The position numbers were made by a program, and so were the translations under genes. A DNA stretch of 60,665 nt from Proteiniclasticum sp. Lineage in GTDB: Bacteria > Bacillota > Clostridia > Clostridiales > Clostridiaceae. The notes under the pieces were generated by a model, which saw nothing but the letters and a program-made list of their open reading frames with translations, was not told where the DNA came from and did no database searches. Positions within the stretch are counted from its first letter, which is position 1, and each line of letters begins with the position of its first letter. This document shows positions 33,028 through 41,407 of this stretch, in pieces. The stretch spans positions 1-60,665 of the forward strand of contig NZ_DOPX01000029.1 in assembly GCF_003514505.1 (NCBI RefSeq), given 5' to 3'.

Positions 33028-33480
33028 ATGAGAATAGCAATCGGTTGTGACGAAGCAGCGTATGATCTGAAGAATATCATAATTAAGCATTTAGAGGCGA
33101 AGGGCATCGAGGTGAAGGACTTTGGATCCCTCAAAGATGAATCGGTACTTTACCCTGATGTTGCCTATAGCGTAGCCAGTGAAGTCGCTGAGGGGGCATT
33201 TGAAAGAGGAGTTCTCCTATGTGGTACTGGAATTGGCATGGCCATCACAGCCAATAAAGTGCCTGGGATACGAGCAGCTGTATGCCATGACCCCTATTCA
33301 ACAGAAAGATCAAGAAAGAGCAACAACTGCCAAATCATGACCATGGGAGCCCGGGTGGTGGCTCCTGAACTGGCCACCTATCTTTTGGATATTTGGCTGG
33401 AATCTGATTTTTCCGGTGGAGGATCCCAAGCAAAAGTGGATCGGATTACTGAACTTGAAAATCTGAAATCTAAAAAATAA
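33028..33480 (+). CDS. RpiB/LacAB-family sugar-phosphate isomerase
   Basis: The 150-residue protein has the RpiB fold, with the active-site Cys in LLCGTGIG (about residues 64-71), HDPYS and the SNNCQIMTMGARV motif. Where the second RpiB of this window (59343-59810) has GSDHGG, this one reads GCDEAA, replacing the phosphate-contacting His with Glu. It is thus probably not the housekeeping ribose-5-phosphate isomerase. RpiB homologues in tetritol pathways interconvert tetrulose-4-phosphate and erythrose-4-phosphate, which would fit this cassette. GAAAGGAACG precedes the ATG. Confidence 0.83.
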   Translation: MRIAIGCDEAAYDLKNIIIKHLEAKGIEVKDFGSLKDESVLYPDVAYSVASEVAEGAFERGVLLCGTGIGMAITANKVPGIRAAVCHDPYSTERSRKSNNCQIMTMGARVVAPELATYLLDIWLESDFSGGGSQAKVDRITELENLKSKK

Positions 33481-33485
33481 TCATT

Positions 33486-33536
33486 GAAACTAAAAAAGAA
33501 ACTCTTCCCCGCTGGGAGAGTTTCTTTTTTAGTTTC
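33486..33536. terminator. Long bidirectional terminator
   Basis: An almost perfect inverted repeat of about 23 bp (GAAACTAAAAAAGAAACTCT and its complement) spans the space between the RpiB-like gene (plus) and the CDGSH gene (minus), with GGG/CCC at the top of the stem and T runs on both strands. Confidence 0.9.
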
Positions 33537-33538
33537 TG

Positions 33539-33796
33539 CTACGGTATTATTTGGTCCGCTGTAAGATGTGAACCATCGCAGTAGGGAGGAGTTTTCGTCT
33601 GCTTGCAGTTGCAGAGTGCCTTTTTACCGCTTTCCTCCACTGTGAATAATAGCGGAATAATATCTGTTGTGCCCTTGTGGCTGCCATCACAGAAAGGCTG
33701 TGATGCGCTTTTTCCGCAAGCACACCAATAGCGTGTTTCTCCAGCATTCATATCTATCAGAATCGGTCCGCTGCTGGCTTTTTGTGGTTGATCCAT
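33539..33796 (-). CDS. Tandem CDGSH iron-sulfur protein
   Basis: The 85-residue protein carries two CDGSH-type [2Fe-2S] motifs: WCACGKSASQPFCDGSH (about residues 23-39) and LCNCKQTKTPPYCDGSH (about 61-77), each with three Cys and one His ligand. Such small iron-sulfur proteins may act in redox buffering or cluster transfer; the target is unknown. The start at 33796 is chosen as AGAGGTG lies seven bases upstream, whereas an ATG 24 codons earlier has no ribosome-binding site and adds only hydrophobic residues. Confidence 0.9.
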   Translation of the reverse strand: MDQPQKASSGPILIDMNAGETRYWCACGKSASQPFCDGSHKGTTDIIPLLFTVEESGKKALCNCKQTKTPPYCDGSHLTADQIIP

Positions 33797-33898
33797 ATTG
33801 CACCTCTTTTTCAAATTATTCTGATAGCAGTATATCAAATAAATGACTATATAAAAAGAAGTATCCACAATTTTAGAGGTGAATACTTCTTTTTGAAA

Positions 33899-34171
33899 TC
33901 AGCCAACAATTTTAAAGGACTGCTCTTCTGGAACCACGGGCAGCTCTTTCAGTGTGTAATCTTCAATTTTGAGAAAGCCGTTGCCTTTCATCATCAGAGC
34001 GAAAAAGCGCTGAAAAGACTCAGGGTCACCTTGGATTTCGCATTCGACATAGCCATTTGTCATATTCCGTACTTTTCCTGTCATCTTGAGTCGCGTTGCG
34101 GTTTCATACGTGAAGAAGCGGAATCCGACACCTTGAACACGGCCTTGAAATATGATGAGATATCGCTTCAT
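33899..34171 (-). CDS. acyP: Acylphosphatase
   Basis: The 90-residue enzyme hydrolyses acyl phosphates such as acetyl phosphate and 1,3-bisphosphoglycerate. The phosphate loop GRVQGVGFRFF contains the catalytic Arg18, and VRNMTNGYVE holds the catalytic Asn36, both as in the family. It lies 11 bases after the unknown membrane protein gene, so the two probably share a transcript. Confidence 0.94.
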   Translation of the reverse strand: MKRYLIIFQGRVQGVGFRFFTYETATRLKMTGKVRNMTNGYVECEIQGDPESFQRFFALMMKGNGFLKIEDYTLKELPVVPEEQSFKIVG

Positions 34172-34182
34172 ATAATCACCTG

Positions 34183-35109
34183 CTATTTTTTTGATGGTTC
34201 ATTTGTTCTCTCTTCTGTTAGGGTTGAACCGGTACGTTCTTGCAGCGGTTTACTGCTGTTCTTAGGCTGAGGGGTATGCTCTGAAGGTTTTTCAGAGACG
34301 GGATTTGCGATGTGCTTCACTTTCTTTGTCAAACCTTGTAGTGGATTCAATCCAGATTTTTTTTCGAGTTTTGCCCGGTGTTTTGAAACGGTATAAATAT
34401 AGTCCAGATAAATTGCACCTACCACTTTTGCATCCTTGACAAGGTCTCCACCAAGATTATAAAAACCAAGATATTTCTGAAGATGAGAGATGGGCTTGTT
34501 TGTGATTCCATACAGATCTTTACTCATTTTCATTGCATCGATGAAAGAGATATGAACCTCTTTATCCAGTTTGATGTTCAGATATGTATGTGTAAAGGGC
34601 TGGTTGTAGATGATAATGGGCAGGCTGTCAGCATATCTTAGAAATCTTCCTATGGCTTCGTTTAACGGGATGACATATTTGTTCAATAGAGGGTCTTCGG
34701 GTTTCAGTGGAATATAAAGAGAGTCAATCATCTTGCTCTTCTTATAACGAACCGCCTGAAGTGAAGTGACAGTATCGTTATAGGGGTCCTCATCTTTTCT
34801 TGAAAGATGAAAAGCGATGAATTCTTCATAAAGAGGATATGCTTCGAAATCTTCAATGATTTCGCCTTTATGATTAAAAAGCGCATCTTCCATGATTACC
34901 TGTTTATACTGAAGTCTGTCAGGTGAATAAATAAAATCTTTCAGCACATAGAACAGGGAAATCATAAAACCTACCAGGATGTAGATCATTCCGTAAAATA
35001 TTTCGTCTTTCTGATACTTGTTGTTAAAATATAAAAATACAAGGAGTAACAATAGAAAAATGTAAGCATAGATAAATTTTCTATTGAAGACCTTTTTGAG
35101 TATATCCAT
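34183..35109 (-). CDS. Membrane protein of unknown function near a two-component system
   Basis: I do not recognise this 308-residue protein. Two membrane helices occupy residues ~10-30 and ~38-60, close together as a hairpin. A soluble domain follows (about 70-250). The last ~45 residues are a low-complexity tail rich in Pro, Ser, Thr, Glu and Lys, presumably disordered. It lies 82 bases after the histidine kinase gene on the same strand, with TATAAT in that gap suggesting a separate promoter, and leads into acyP. ATTCC/GGAGG precedes the ATG. Confidence 0.6.
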   Translation of the reverse strand: MDILKKVFNRKFIYAYIFLLLLLVFLYFNNKYQKDEIFYGMIYILVGFMISLFYVLKDFIYSPDRLQYKQVIMEDALFNHKGEIIEDFEAYPLYEEFIAFHLSRKDEDPYNDTVTSLQAVRYKKSKMIDSLYIPLKPEDPLLNKYVIPLNEAIGRFLRYADSLPIIIYNQPFTHTYLNIKLDKEVHISFIDAMKMSKDLYGITNKPISHLQKYLGFYNLGGDLVKDAKVVGAIYLDYIYTVSKHRAKLEKKSGLNPLQGLTKKVKHIANPVSEKPSEHTPQPKNSSKPLQERTGSTLTEERTNEPSKK

Positions 35110-35191
35110 ATAGTTCCTCCATCTGACATTGCATTATCGTTCTTTAATATTATAGTATGAAATCTGCGAAATATATAGTGGGTATCTTCAC

Positions 35192-36814
35192 TCAGCTGGT
35201 TTGAATAACTGGCAGCTGCACTATGATGCTGATCCGCTGATCTGTGACCTTCTTTGCGTAGATTCTGCCTTGATGAAGATGCACGATACTCTCTGAGATG
35301 GCAAGACCCAAACCACTTCCACCTGTTTCGCTGGATCTGCTTTTTTCTAATCTATAAAAACGCTCAAACATTTTTTCTATTTCCTCATCTGTGATATGAT
35401 CAATGGTATTCTCAAAGGTTAGAGTTGAAAAACCGTTGGCGTCAGCACCTTCCACTGTGATCAGAATGGGGTCGTTTGTGTAAGCGTACTTGATTGCGTT
35501 GGAAATCAGGTTTTCAAAGAGCCTGACGAGCTGAGGGACATCAGCTTGCAGCACAACGTCTTTGGACTTTGCGATTTTATGAATCTGGATTCCACGTTCT
35601 TCTGCGATTGGAATCATCTCCTCAATGAGCTGATCCAGTAGATCCACCACGTTCACCGGAGAGAAGACGGATTTATTGTCAGGGCTTTGTAGTTTTGTAT
35701 ACTCAAACAGTTCACTGATCAGTTCTTTCAGGCGTTCCGATTTGGAATATGCAATATCAATATATTCATTTTTCTGTTCGGAACTTATTTTTTCTGATTT
35801 TGCGAGTCCGAGATAACCGATGATCGAGGTGAGAGGAGTCCGCAAGTCATGGGAGACGTTAGTAATCAGTTCTTGCTTCGTCTTTTCCAGATTTCTTTCT
35901 TCTTCGATACGTTCGTCAATGTCCTGAGCCATGAGATTGATACTCTTAGCCAGATGAGTCAGTTCGTCGTTTCCTTTTACTGGAGCTTTATGTTTTAAGT
36001 TCCCAGTGGAGATGATTCGGACGGTATTGGAGAGCTCCTGAATATAATCCATCTTATTTTTAGTGAGGATCAGAAACCCAGAAATAAAGAAAAAGAATCC
36101 CACAAAGATGGAGAGGGAAGTATTGTAGGAATAGTAAGGCGTTGTCTGAATATCAGCGATGGGTGTATCTTTGATGATGAGGTAGATGTCACGCTTCAGG
36201 AAGTTCATTGGATACACAAAAATAAGCTCACCGGCGCTGTCTTCATCAATTTGGCCATCTTTGTAAAAGTCGATGTCGTAGGCTGATTTTATGACGGAAA
36301 AAATATCCACTCGAGCTTCTGTGACATTATCGGTTTTAAACAGAATCTCTCCCTGTAAATCCGTAACCATGAGCTTCAGGGTGCTTGTCCTTGAAAAATC
36401 CCTGATGAGATTTTGCATGGCGTGCTCCAGATTGAACTGTTTGGCATCCGGATTGTTTTCAGAAGGATATCTTGCATTGTTCCGCATTTCTTCCGTGATT
36501 TCCTCTTCTTCCTTATATCGCAGATCATTCAGCATGCGTTCAGCGATATCATTGGCAGAAGCAGAGATATCCTGCATTCCCTGTTCATAGGAAATAAACT
36601 GGTTGAGTGTTACTTTTCTTGTCATATTGAATGTGATATTGTACGCAAGAAAAGCCAGAACTAAACAGAATGCCACTGCAAAGATCAGTTCAAGCTGGAT
36701 GTTGCTGCTGATTTTAGCGCGTATGAAGTTATCCATTCTCAAAAAGAAACGGTCTATTCGGCTTTCTTTTTGGAGGGCTTTCTTTGTCCGTGACTTCATG
36801 AACTTATTTTTCAA
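35192..36814 (-). CDS. HAMP-containing sensor histidine kinase
   Basis: The 540-residue kinase has membrane helices at about 41-62 and 232-252 that flank a ~170-residue extracytoplasmic sensor domain. A HAMP linker follows (about 253-305), then HisKA with the phospho-acceptor His322 in NVSHDLRTPL, then HATPase_c with the N box NLISNAIKYAY and G box GGSGLGLAIS. It phosphorylates the response regulator encoded directly upstream; the two genes overlap by 11 bases. The start is TTG at 36814 with AGGA eight bases before; an ATG five codons later (36799) has no ribosome-binding site. The stimulus is unknown. Confidence 0.92.
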   Translation of the reverse strand: MKNKFMKSRTKKALQKESRIDRFFLRMDNFIRAKISSNIQLELIFAVAFCLVLAFLAYNITFNMTRKVTLNQFISYEQGMQDISASANDIAERMLNDLRYKEEEEITEEMRNNARYPSENNPDAKQFNLEHAMQNLIRDFSRTSTLKLMVTDLQGEILFKTDNVTEARVDIFSVIKSAYDIDFYKDGQIDEDSAGELIFVYPMNFLKRDIYLIIKDTPIADIQTTPYYSYNTSLSIFVGFFFFISGFLILTKNKMDYIQELSNTVRIISTGNLKHKAPVKGNDELTHLAKSINLMAQDIDERIEEERNLEKTKQELITNVSHDLRTPLTSIIGYLGLAKSEKISSEQKNEYIDIAYSKSERLKELISELFEYTKLQSPDNKSVFSPVNVVDLLDQLIEEMIPIAEERGIQIHKIAKSKDVVLQADVPQLVRLFENLISNAIKYAYTNDPILITVEGADANGFSTLTFENTIDHITDEEIEKMFERFYRLEKSRSSETGGSGLGLAISESIVHLHQGRIYAKKVTDQRISIIVQLPVIQTS

Positions 36815-37499
36815 CTTTGTATCCTACTCCCCAAACGGTTTTAATATATCTTGGGTTTCTAGGGTCGTCTTCAATCTTTTCGCGAAGTTTTCTGATGTGA
36901 ACCATCACGGTGTTTTCAGATTCCAGAAACTCCTCTTTCCATACATTCTCATATATTTTTTCTACAGAAAGAACTATGCCTGTATTTCTTGTCATATACT
37001 CAAGCATATCGAACTCAGTTTTGGTGAGCTTGATAGACTCACTACCTTTTTTGACTTCTCTTGTGTTGATATTGATGGTAATGTCATCCAAAGTCAGCAC
37101 ACTGTCATTTCTAGGCTTATCTGCATTTAATGTATAATATCTTCTCAGCTGGGACTTCACTCGTGCGATGAGTTCCAGTGGGTTAAAGGGCTTTGTGAGA
37201 TAATCATCTGCACCTGAAGTAAGGCCAAGAATTTTATCCATATCCTGGCTTTTTGCGGAAAGCATGATCACCGGCATGTTTTTTGTCTTTCGAAGCTCCA
37301 TACATGCTTGAATACCATCTTTCTTCGGCATCATGATATCGAGAATAATGAGATCCACATGATGCTTCTCGACGGTTTCCAAGGCTTCCACGCCATTGCT
37401 GGCTTTGATTGTTTCGTATCCTTCATTGCTGAGATAAATTTCAATGAGATCTCTGATTTCTTTTTCATCATCTACAATAAGTATTGTCTGTTTTTCCAT
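36804..37499 (-). CDS. OmpR/PhoB-family response regulator
   Basis: The 231-residue regulator has a receiver domain with the acidic pocket DDE (about residues 9-11), phospho-acceptor Asp in LIILDIMMPKKDG (about 53) and the conserved Lys in LTKPF. The C-terminal winged helix (about 135-230) is of the PhoB type, with NTREVKKGSESIKLTKTEF and VHIRKLREKIEDD. It closely resembles the VanR/YycF-type group. ATG at 37499 is preceded by GGAGGT, which itself overlaps an in-frame ATG at 37511. Promoter side repeats lie in the intergenic region shared with the penicillin-binding protein gene. Confidence 0.92.
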   Translation of the reverse strand: MEKQTILIVDDEKEIRDLIEIYLSNEGYETIKASNGVEALETVEKHHVDLIILDIMMPKKDGIQACMELRKTKNMPVIMLSAKSQDMDKILGLTSGADDYLTKPFNPLELIARVKSQLRRYYTLNADKPRNDSVLTLDDITININTREVKKGSESIKLTKTEFDMLEYMTRNTGIVLSVEKIYENVWKEEFLESENTVMVHIRKLREKIEDDPRNPRYIKTVWGVGYKVEK

Positions 37500-37562
37500 T
37501 GGTACCTCCATTGGCTGACCGGTTCAGTCACCGGAATCTTAGCTATCAGTTCTATTGTATGT

Positions 37563-37615
37563 TCAACACCTTAAAATGAAGAAGGATAAACCTTAAAAGT
37601 TGGTGAAGGTGTTGA
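37563..37615. repeat. Inverted and direct repeats between the response regulator and PBP genes
   Basis: In the 314-base divergent gap (37500-37813) a perfect 10-bp inverted repeat, TCAACACCTT (37563-37572) and AAGGTGTTGA (37606-37615), encloses two direct copies of CCTTAAAA (37570-37577, 37591-37598) spaced 21 bp. PhoB-type regulators bind direct repeats spaced by helical turns, so this may be the regulator's own site. A -10-like TATACT (37722-37727) precedes the PBP gene. Nothing else is apparent in the gap. Confidence 0.45.
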
Positions 37616-37813
37616 CTATAAGGAATACTTTCAAGAACATTATACTATAAAATCAATACAGCAAATAGAAATCATTCTTTGTTTTTCACAAGGGATTAAT
37701 GTCTTCTTAAGAACTTTCAGGTATACTATTCTGTGTGATTTATTGTGAGTTAGAAAATGAGAAATGGATTGGGATCCGGATGGGATCCTTCAAATAAAAA
37801 CTAAGGTGAGCAT

Positions 37814-40726
37814 ATGAATAATAAAAAGAAAAAGAAATTCAATAGATATACTGGGCTTTTGGTCATCATGGTTATGATATTCTCCTTGCTGATCAATGAG
37901 ATGGTGACTCTTCAAATGATACATGGAGAAGAGTACTCTGCCAGGGCCAATGTGGAGTTTATCAAAAACATAGATTATGCAGCACCAAGAGGGGAAATTC
38001 TGGATGCGGATGGCAGGGTGCTTGCCACGTCACTGAAAAGCTATAATCTGATTTATGTAGATACTACTGAATCCAGAAAAGTGCTGTATCAGACCATTGA
38101 TGAGGTCCGTGCACTCCTGAAGAGCAGTGGAGAAGAAATCAATGATACGTTCAGTCTGAAGACAGATCCCTTCAGGTTTGAGTTTGGATCTGAGGATTCT
38201 GACTTTATCAGAGGATCTGAGCTGAGATGGAAGAAAGATCGTGGAATCAACGATTATCTATTTAGAACAGTTTTGAGTAAAGAAACGGGGAAAAACAAAA
38301 TATCAGAACTCAATGAGAAGGAGACAGATCAGCTGGATGAACTGATTTTGGCCTTTTCTCCAGAGGATACCTATTACTACCTGATAGAGTTCTATAAGAT
38401 GTATGAAGCGCTCACACCAACGGCTGAGGAAAAAAAGCTGTATGAAAAGATGTCGGGACGTGAAATACACGAAGAACTTCTGAAAAAGTTCGACTGGGAA
38501 ACCATCAGAACCTACCTGGTGATCAGAGACAGCATCAGGATGGAAAGTTATCAGGGGTCTAAAGCGGTTACACTTATGAGCAATATGAAAGAGGAGACGG
38601 CGTTCACTTTTTTTCAGCAGTTGAGCAAGCTCCCTGGTATTGATGTGGAGACGAATCCCATTAGGTTATACCCTTATCAGACTACCGCAGCACACATCAT
38701 CGGATATCTTAATCCTATTCCTGCAGGTTCTCAGAACTACTATATGGAAAAAGGCTATGATATTTCCAAAGACTACATAGGTGTTTCTGGGATTGAATCC
38801 GCATATGAAGACTGGCTTCGTGGCAGTAAAGGGGTAAAAACCGTTGAAGTGGACAAGAATGGAAGAACCATCAGTGAACTGTTCGAGCTCGAGACCTATC
38901 CGGGAAACAATGTTCAGCTCACCTTGGATGCGAATCTTCAGAATACTGCAGAGAAGGTTCTGAGTGATCTGATTTATGAGTACTCTCAAGTGAATACAGT
39001 GCATAGAGTTGCCGGATATACACAGAATTCCACCAATGCCACAAGAGGCGCCATTGTTGTAATGGAGGCAGATACTGGAAATATTCTGGCAATGGCAAGT
39101 AATCCAAGTTTTGATCCAAATCTTTTCGCTGTTCCAGGCAGGCTGACTAGTGAAATGTATCAGGAGTTCTTTACTCCTGATTATAGAGCCTATGCAGAAG
39201 AGCTGATCCGTAAAATGAATCTGAGAACCACTGTGAATGAAAAAACCAATGAAACAAGGCCTGCGGTGCCGGAGGATCTTTTTCGGTTCAATACGGATGG
39301 TACAGTGACAGACTTTAATGACATCTACGCAAAACCATTCTTTAACTACGCGACCCAGGGGCTTGTGCCTTCAGCCTCCACATTTAAGGTTATAACAGGA
39401 CTTGCTGCGCTGGAGGAAGGAATTCTGACTCCAAATACTATCATTCGTGATAATGGTGCCTATACCAATGACCAGGTAGGAAACCCCATCACCAATGATG
39501 GTGGAGGAGCTTACGGAAATATCAATCTGGCAAAAGCTCTGGCTAAATCATCCAATGTCTTCTTTGCTGATGTGGGATATAGGCTATATAAAGCAAAAGG
39601 ACTCAATGCCATTGCTGAGTGGGCTTGGAAACTTGGAATGGGTCACGATCCACAAGAGAAGTCCCATAGCACCACGGGAATAGAAATCAATGAGAATATA
39701 TCAGGTAATGTATACAACCACTATTCTAAAGTGGAGATTACAAAGAGGCTCTTTATGTTTGATGTTGTCGCATTCTTGAATGCGGGAAAAGCCAGAAACA
39801 CCTCCCGTAGTTTTACACCGATTGATATCGGGATAAATCGTGCGGATGAGGAAAAGAAAGCGCTTGGTAAGGAGAAGATTAAACAAGCGGTTAGAGATGC
39901 TTTTGATATTTCCATCGACGATGCAAACAAGTATGTCAGACAGGACTATGCAGAGGTAGTACAGAATCTTCGGGAAGCTTTTGAAGAGTATATTGCAATA
40001 CTTCCTGAAGAGGAAGCAACGGGACTGGAGTCCTCCAAGTTTTATGCAGAGCAGATTGCAGCTAAGATAGTCTATGATCAAACGACAGAGATCATAAGCC
40101 CTCGAAATGTTCTTAACTCTTCCATTGGACAAGGTGACAACCAGACTTCACTGCTCCAGATTGCCAATGCTCTTGCCACCATAGTCAATGGTGGAACGCG
40201 GTATAAAACCAACCTGGTTCAGAGAATCACTGATACAGAAGGGAATGTCATACAGGAAAATGAACCAGTGGTACTGGAAGAAACGGGTATTAAAGAATCC
40301 ACGGTGAAAGCTCTACTTGATGGGCTCAGAGCTTCCACGCTGCCCGGTGGAGGTAGTTACAGCACATTTAAAGATTTTCCTATTGCAACTGGAGGGAAAA
40401 CAGGTACAGCAACGTTTAAAGCCAATCAGGCGGAAGTTGGACGAGATGCATTCGGATTATATACGGCTGTCGCGCCCGTTGATGATCCAGAAATCGTCGT
40501 GGCAGTTGTGATTTATGATGTGACAAGAGGTGCATTTGTTGTGCCAGCGGCTTTGGCTGTTTTTGAAGAGTATTTCGAGGAACAGCTGAAAACAGAGTAT
40601 CCTGACTATGTCCGAAAGTATGATTATGAGCTGCCGGAACCTATTACATCTTATGAGAATCTAAGTGATGTAGATGGTGCTGAAACAGATATACAATCAG
40701 ATGAGGCGAATGAAAGTAAACCGTAA
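37814..40726 (+). CDS. Class B penicillin-binding protein 2 (peptidoglycan transpeptidase)
   Basis: The 970-residue protein has one N-terminal membrane helix (about 14-34), a dimerisation/linker domain and a transpeptidase domain with the active-site SxxK at Ser522 (SASTFK), SSN at 579-581 and KTGT at 862-865. It would cross-link peptidoglycan for elongation or division on the outer face. The gap between the SSN and KTG motifs is about 280 residues, roughly 120 more than in E. coli PBP2. The extra part is charged and helical (about 655-765). It also has an enlarged N-terminal region, as common in clostridial PBP2. No mreC/rodA neighbours are present. AAGGTGAG precedes the ATG. Confidence 0.92.
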   Translation: MNNKKKKKFNRYTGLLVIMVMIFSLLINEMVTLQMIHGEEYSARANVEFIKNIDYAAPRGEILDADGRVLATSLKSYNLIYVDTTESRKVLYQTIDEVRALLKSSGEEINDTFSLKTDPFRFEFGSEDSDFIRGSELRWKKDRGINDYLFRTVLSKETGKNKISELNEKETDQLDELILAFSPEDTYYYLIEFYKMYEALTPTAEEKKLYEKMSGREIHEELLKKFDWETIRTYLVIRDSIRMESYQGSKAVTLMSNMKEETAFTFFQQLSKLPGIDVETNPIRLYPYQTTAAHIIGYLNPIPAGSQNYYMEKGYDISKDYIGVSGIESAYEDWLRGSKGVKTVEVDKNGRTISELFELETYPGNNVQLTLDANLQNTAEKVLSDLIYEYSQVNTVHRVAGYTQNSTNATRGAIVVMEADTGNILAMASNPSFDPNLFAVPGRLTSEMYQEFFTPDYRAYAEELIRKMNLRTTVNEKTNETRPAVPEDLFRFNTDGTVTDFNDIYAKPFFNYATQGLVPSASTFKVITGLAALEEGILTPNTIIRDNGAYTNDQVGNPITNDGGGAYGNINLAKALAKSSNVFFADVGYRLYKAKGLNAIAEWAWKLGMGHDPQEKSHSTTGIEINENISGNVYNHYSKVEITKRLFMFDVVAFLNAGKARNTSRSFTPIDIGINRADEEKKALGKEKIKQAVRDAFDISIDDANKYVRQDYAEVVQNLREAFEEYIAILPEEEATGLESSKFYAEQIAAKIVYDQTTEIISPRNVLNSSIGQGDNQTSLLQIANALATIVNGGTRYKTNLVQRITDTEGNVIQENEPVVLEETGIKESTVKALLDGLRASTLPGGGSYSTFKDFPIATGGKTGTATFKANQAEVGRDAFGLYTAVAPVDDPEIVVAVVIYDVTRGAFVVPAALAVFEEYFEEQLKTEYPDYVRKYDYELPEPITSYENLSDVDGAETDIQSDEANESKP

Positions 40727-40727
40727 A

Positions 40728-40758
40728 AAAAGTAAGCACAGTTTTGTGCTTACTTTAC
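40728..40758. terminator. Bidirectional terminator between PBP2 and the FMN-lipoprotein gene
   Basis: AAAGTAAGCACA and TGTGCTTACTTT pair around GTTT between convergent genes; flanks are A- and T-rich. Confidence 0.85.
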
Positions 40759-41216
40759 TCATTTTGAGAAACTGTAATAGGGGATGTATCGCCTTTTCTT
40801 GCTGCTTCTATGGCGAGCTTTGCAAATTTTTTGAAGTCCTTTGTGGAAGCAGTGGCACCAGACACCGCTTCTATCTGATCCGGATCCTGATGGGTTAAAA
40901 GACTGTCCACCAACTGCCGAATATACAGTTCTGGCTTAGTTCCTGTGATGGAATACATTGCTTCTGCATAGGAGGAGTCTTCGGATTTCAATTTGCCGCC
41001 GTTTGTAGAGGATCCGATATAATCATACTCCACATTCTCGATTTTCTGGTCTTTCACGTATAATACAAGATAGGCCTTCCATCCAGTGGAATCAAAATCA
41101 TCAAAGATAACGGAATATGAACCGTTCTGCAAAGGAGAAAGAGGTTCTGAAGCGCATGAGGACAAAAATAGTGTAATAAAAGCCAATACAGTGATAGAGA
41201 ATATTGATTTTTTCAA
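40755..41216 (-). CDS. FMN-binding domain lipoprotein
   Basis: The 153-residue protein has a lipobox LSSC (Cys21) and a single FMN-binding domain with the flavinylation motif SGATAS (about residues 120-125), where ApbE-type transferases attach FMN through the last Ser/Thr. It is a small surface electron carrier, similar in layout to one half of the PplA-like flavoproteins. No apbE lies in this window. It is divergent from a NusG-domain-II/Gx-transporter pair, a common partner set in flavin-based electron transfer loci. Confidence 0.87.
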   Translation of the reverse strand: MKKSIFSITVLAFITLFLSSCASEPLSPLQNGSYSVIFDDFDSTGWKAYLVLYVKDQKIENVEYDYIGSSTNGGKLKSEDSSYAEAMYSITGTKPELYIRQLVDSLLTHQDPDQIEAVSGATASTKDFKKFAKLAIEAARKGDTSPITVSQNE

Positions 41217-41344
41217 ACAGATCCCTCCATATAATTGGATTCTTTCTTTATCATACCTGAATTTTAAATTTTATGCAATTTGTTTTATGGTGTTATGAGC
41301 TGTTCACTGAATGTGACTTTTTTATCAAAGTTAACCTGATTTCA

Positions 41345-41373
41345 TTCACAGGAGAACTGATATCTGATATAAT
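41345..41373 (+). promoter_or_regulatory. Promoter of the NusG-II/Gx transporter unit
   Basis: TTCACA (41345-41350) and TATAAT (41368-41373) have a 17-base spacer; initiation is expected near 41380, 28 bases before the ATG. Confidence 0.6.
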
Positions 41374-41407
41374 ATATTTTTGGGATACAGTGCAAGGGGG
41401 CGTTACG

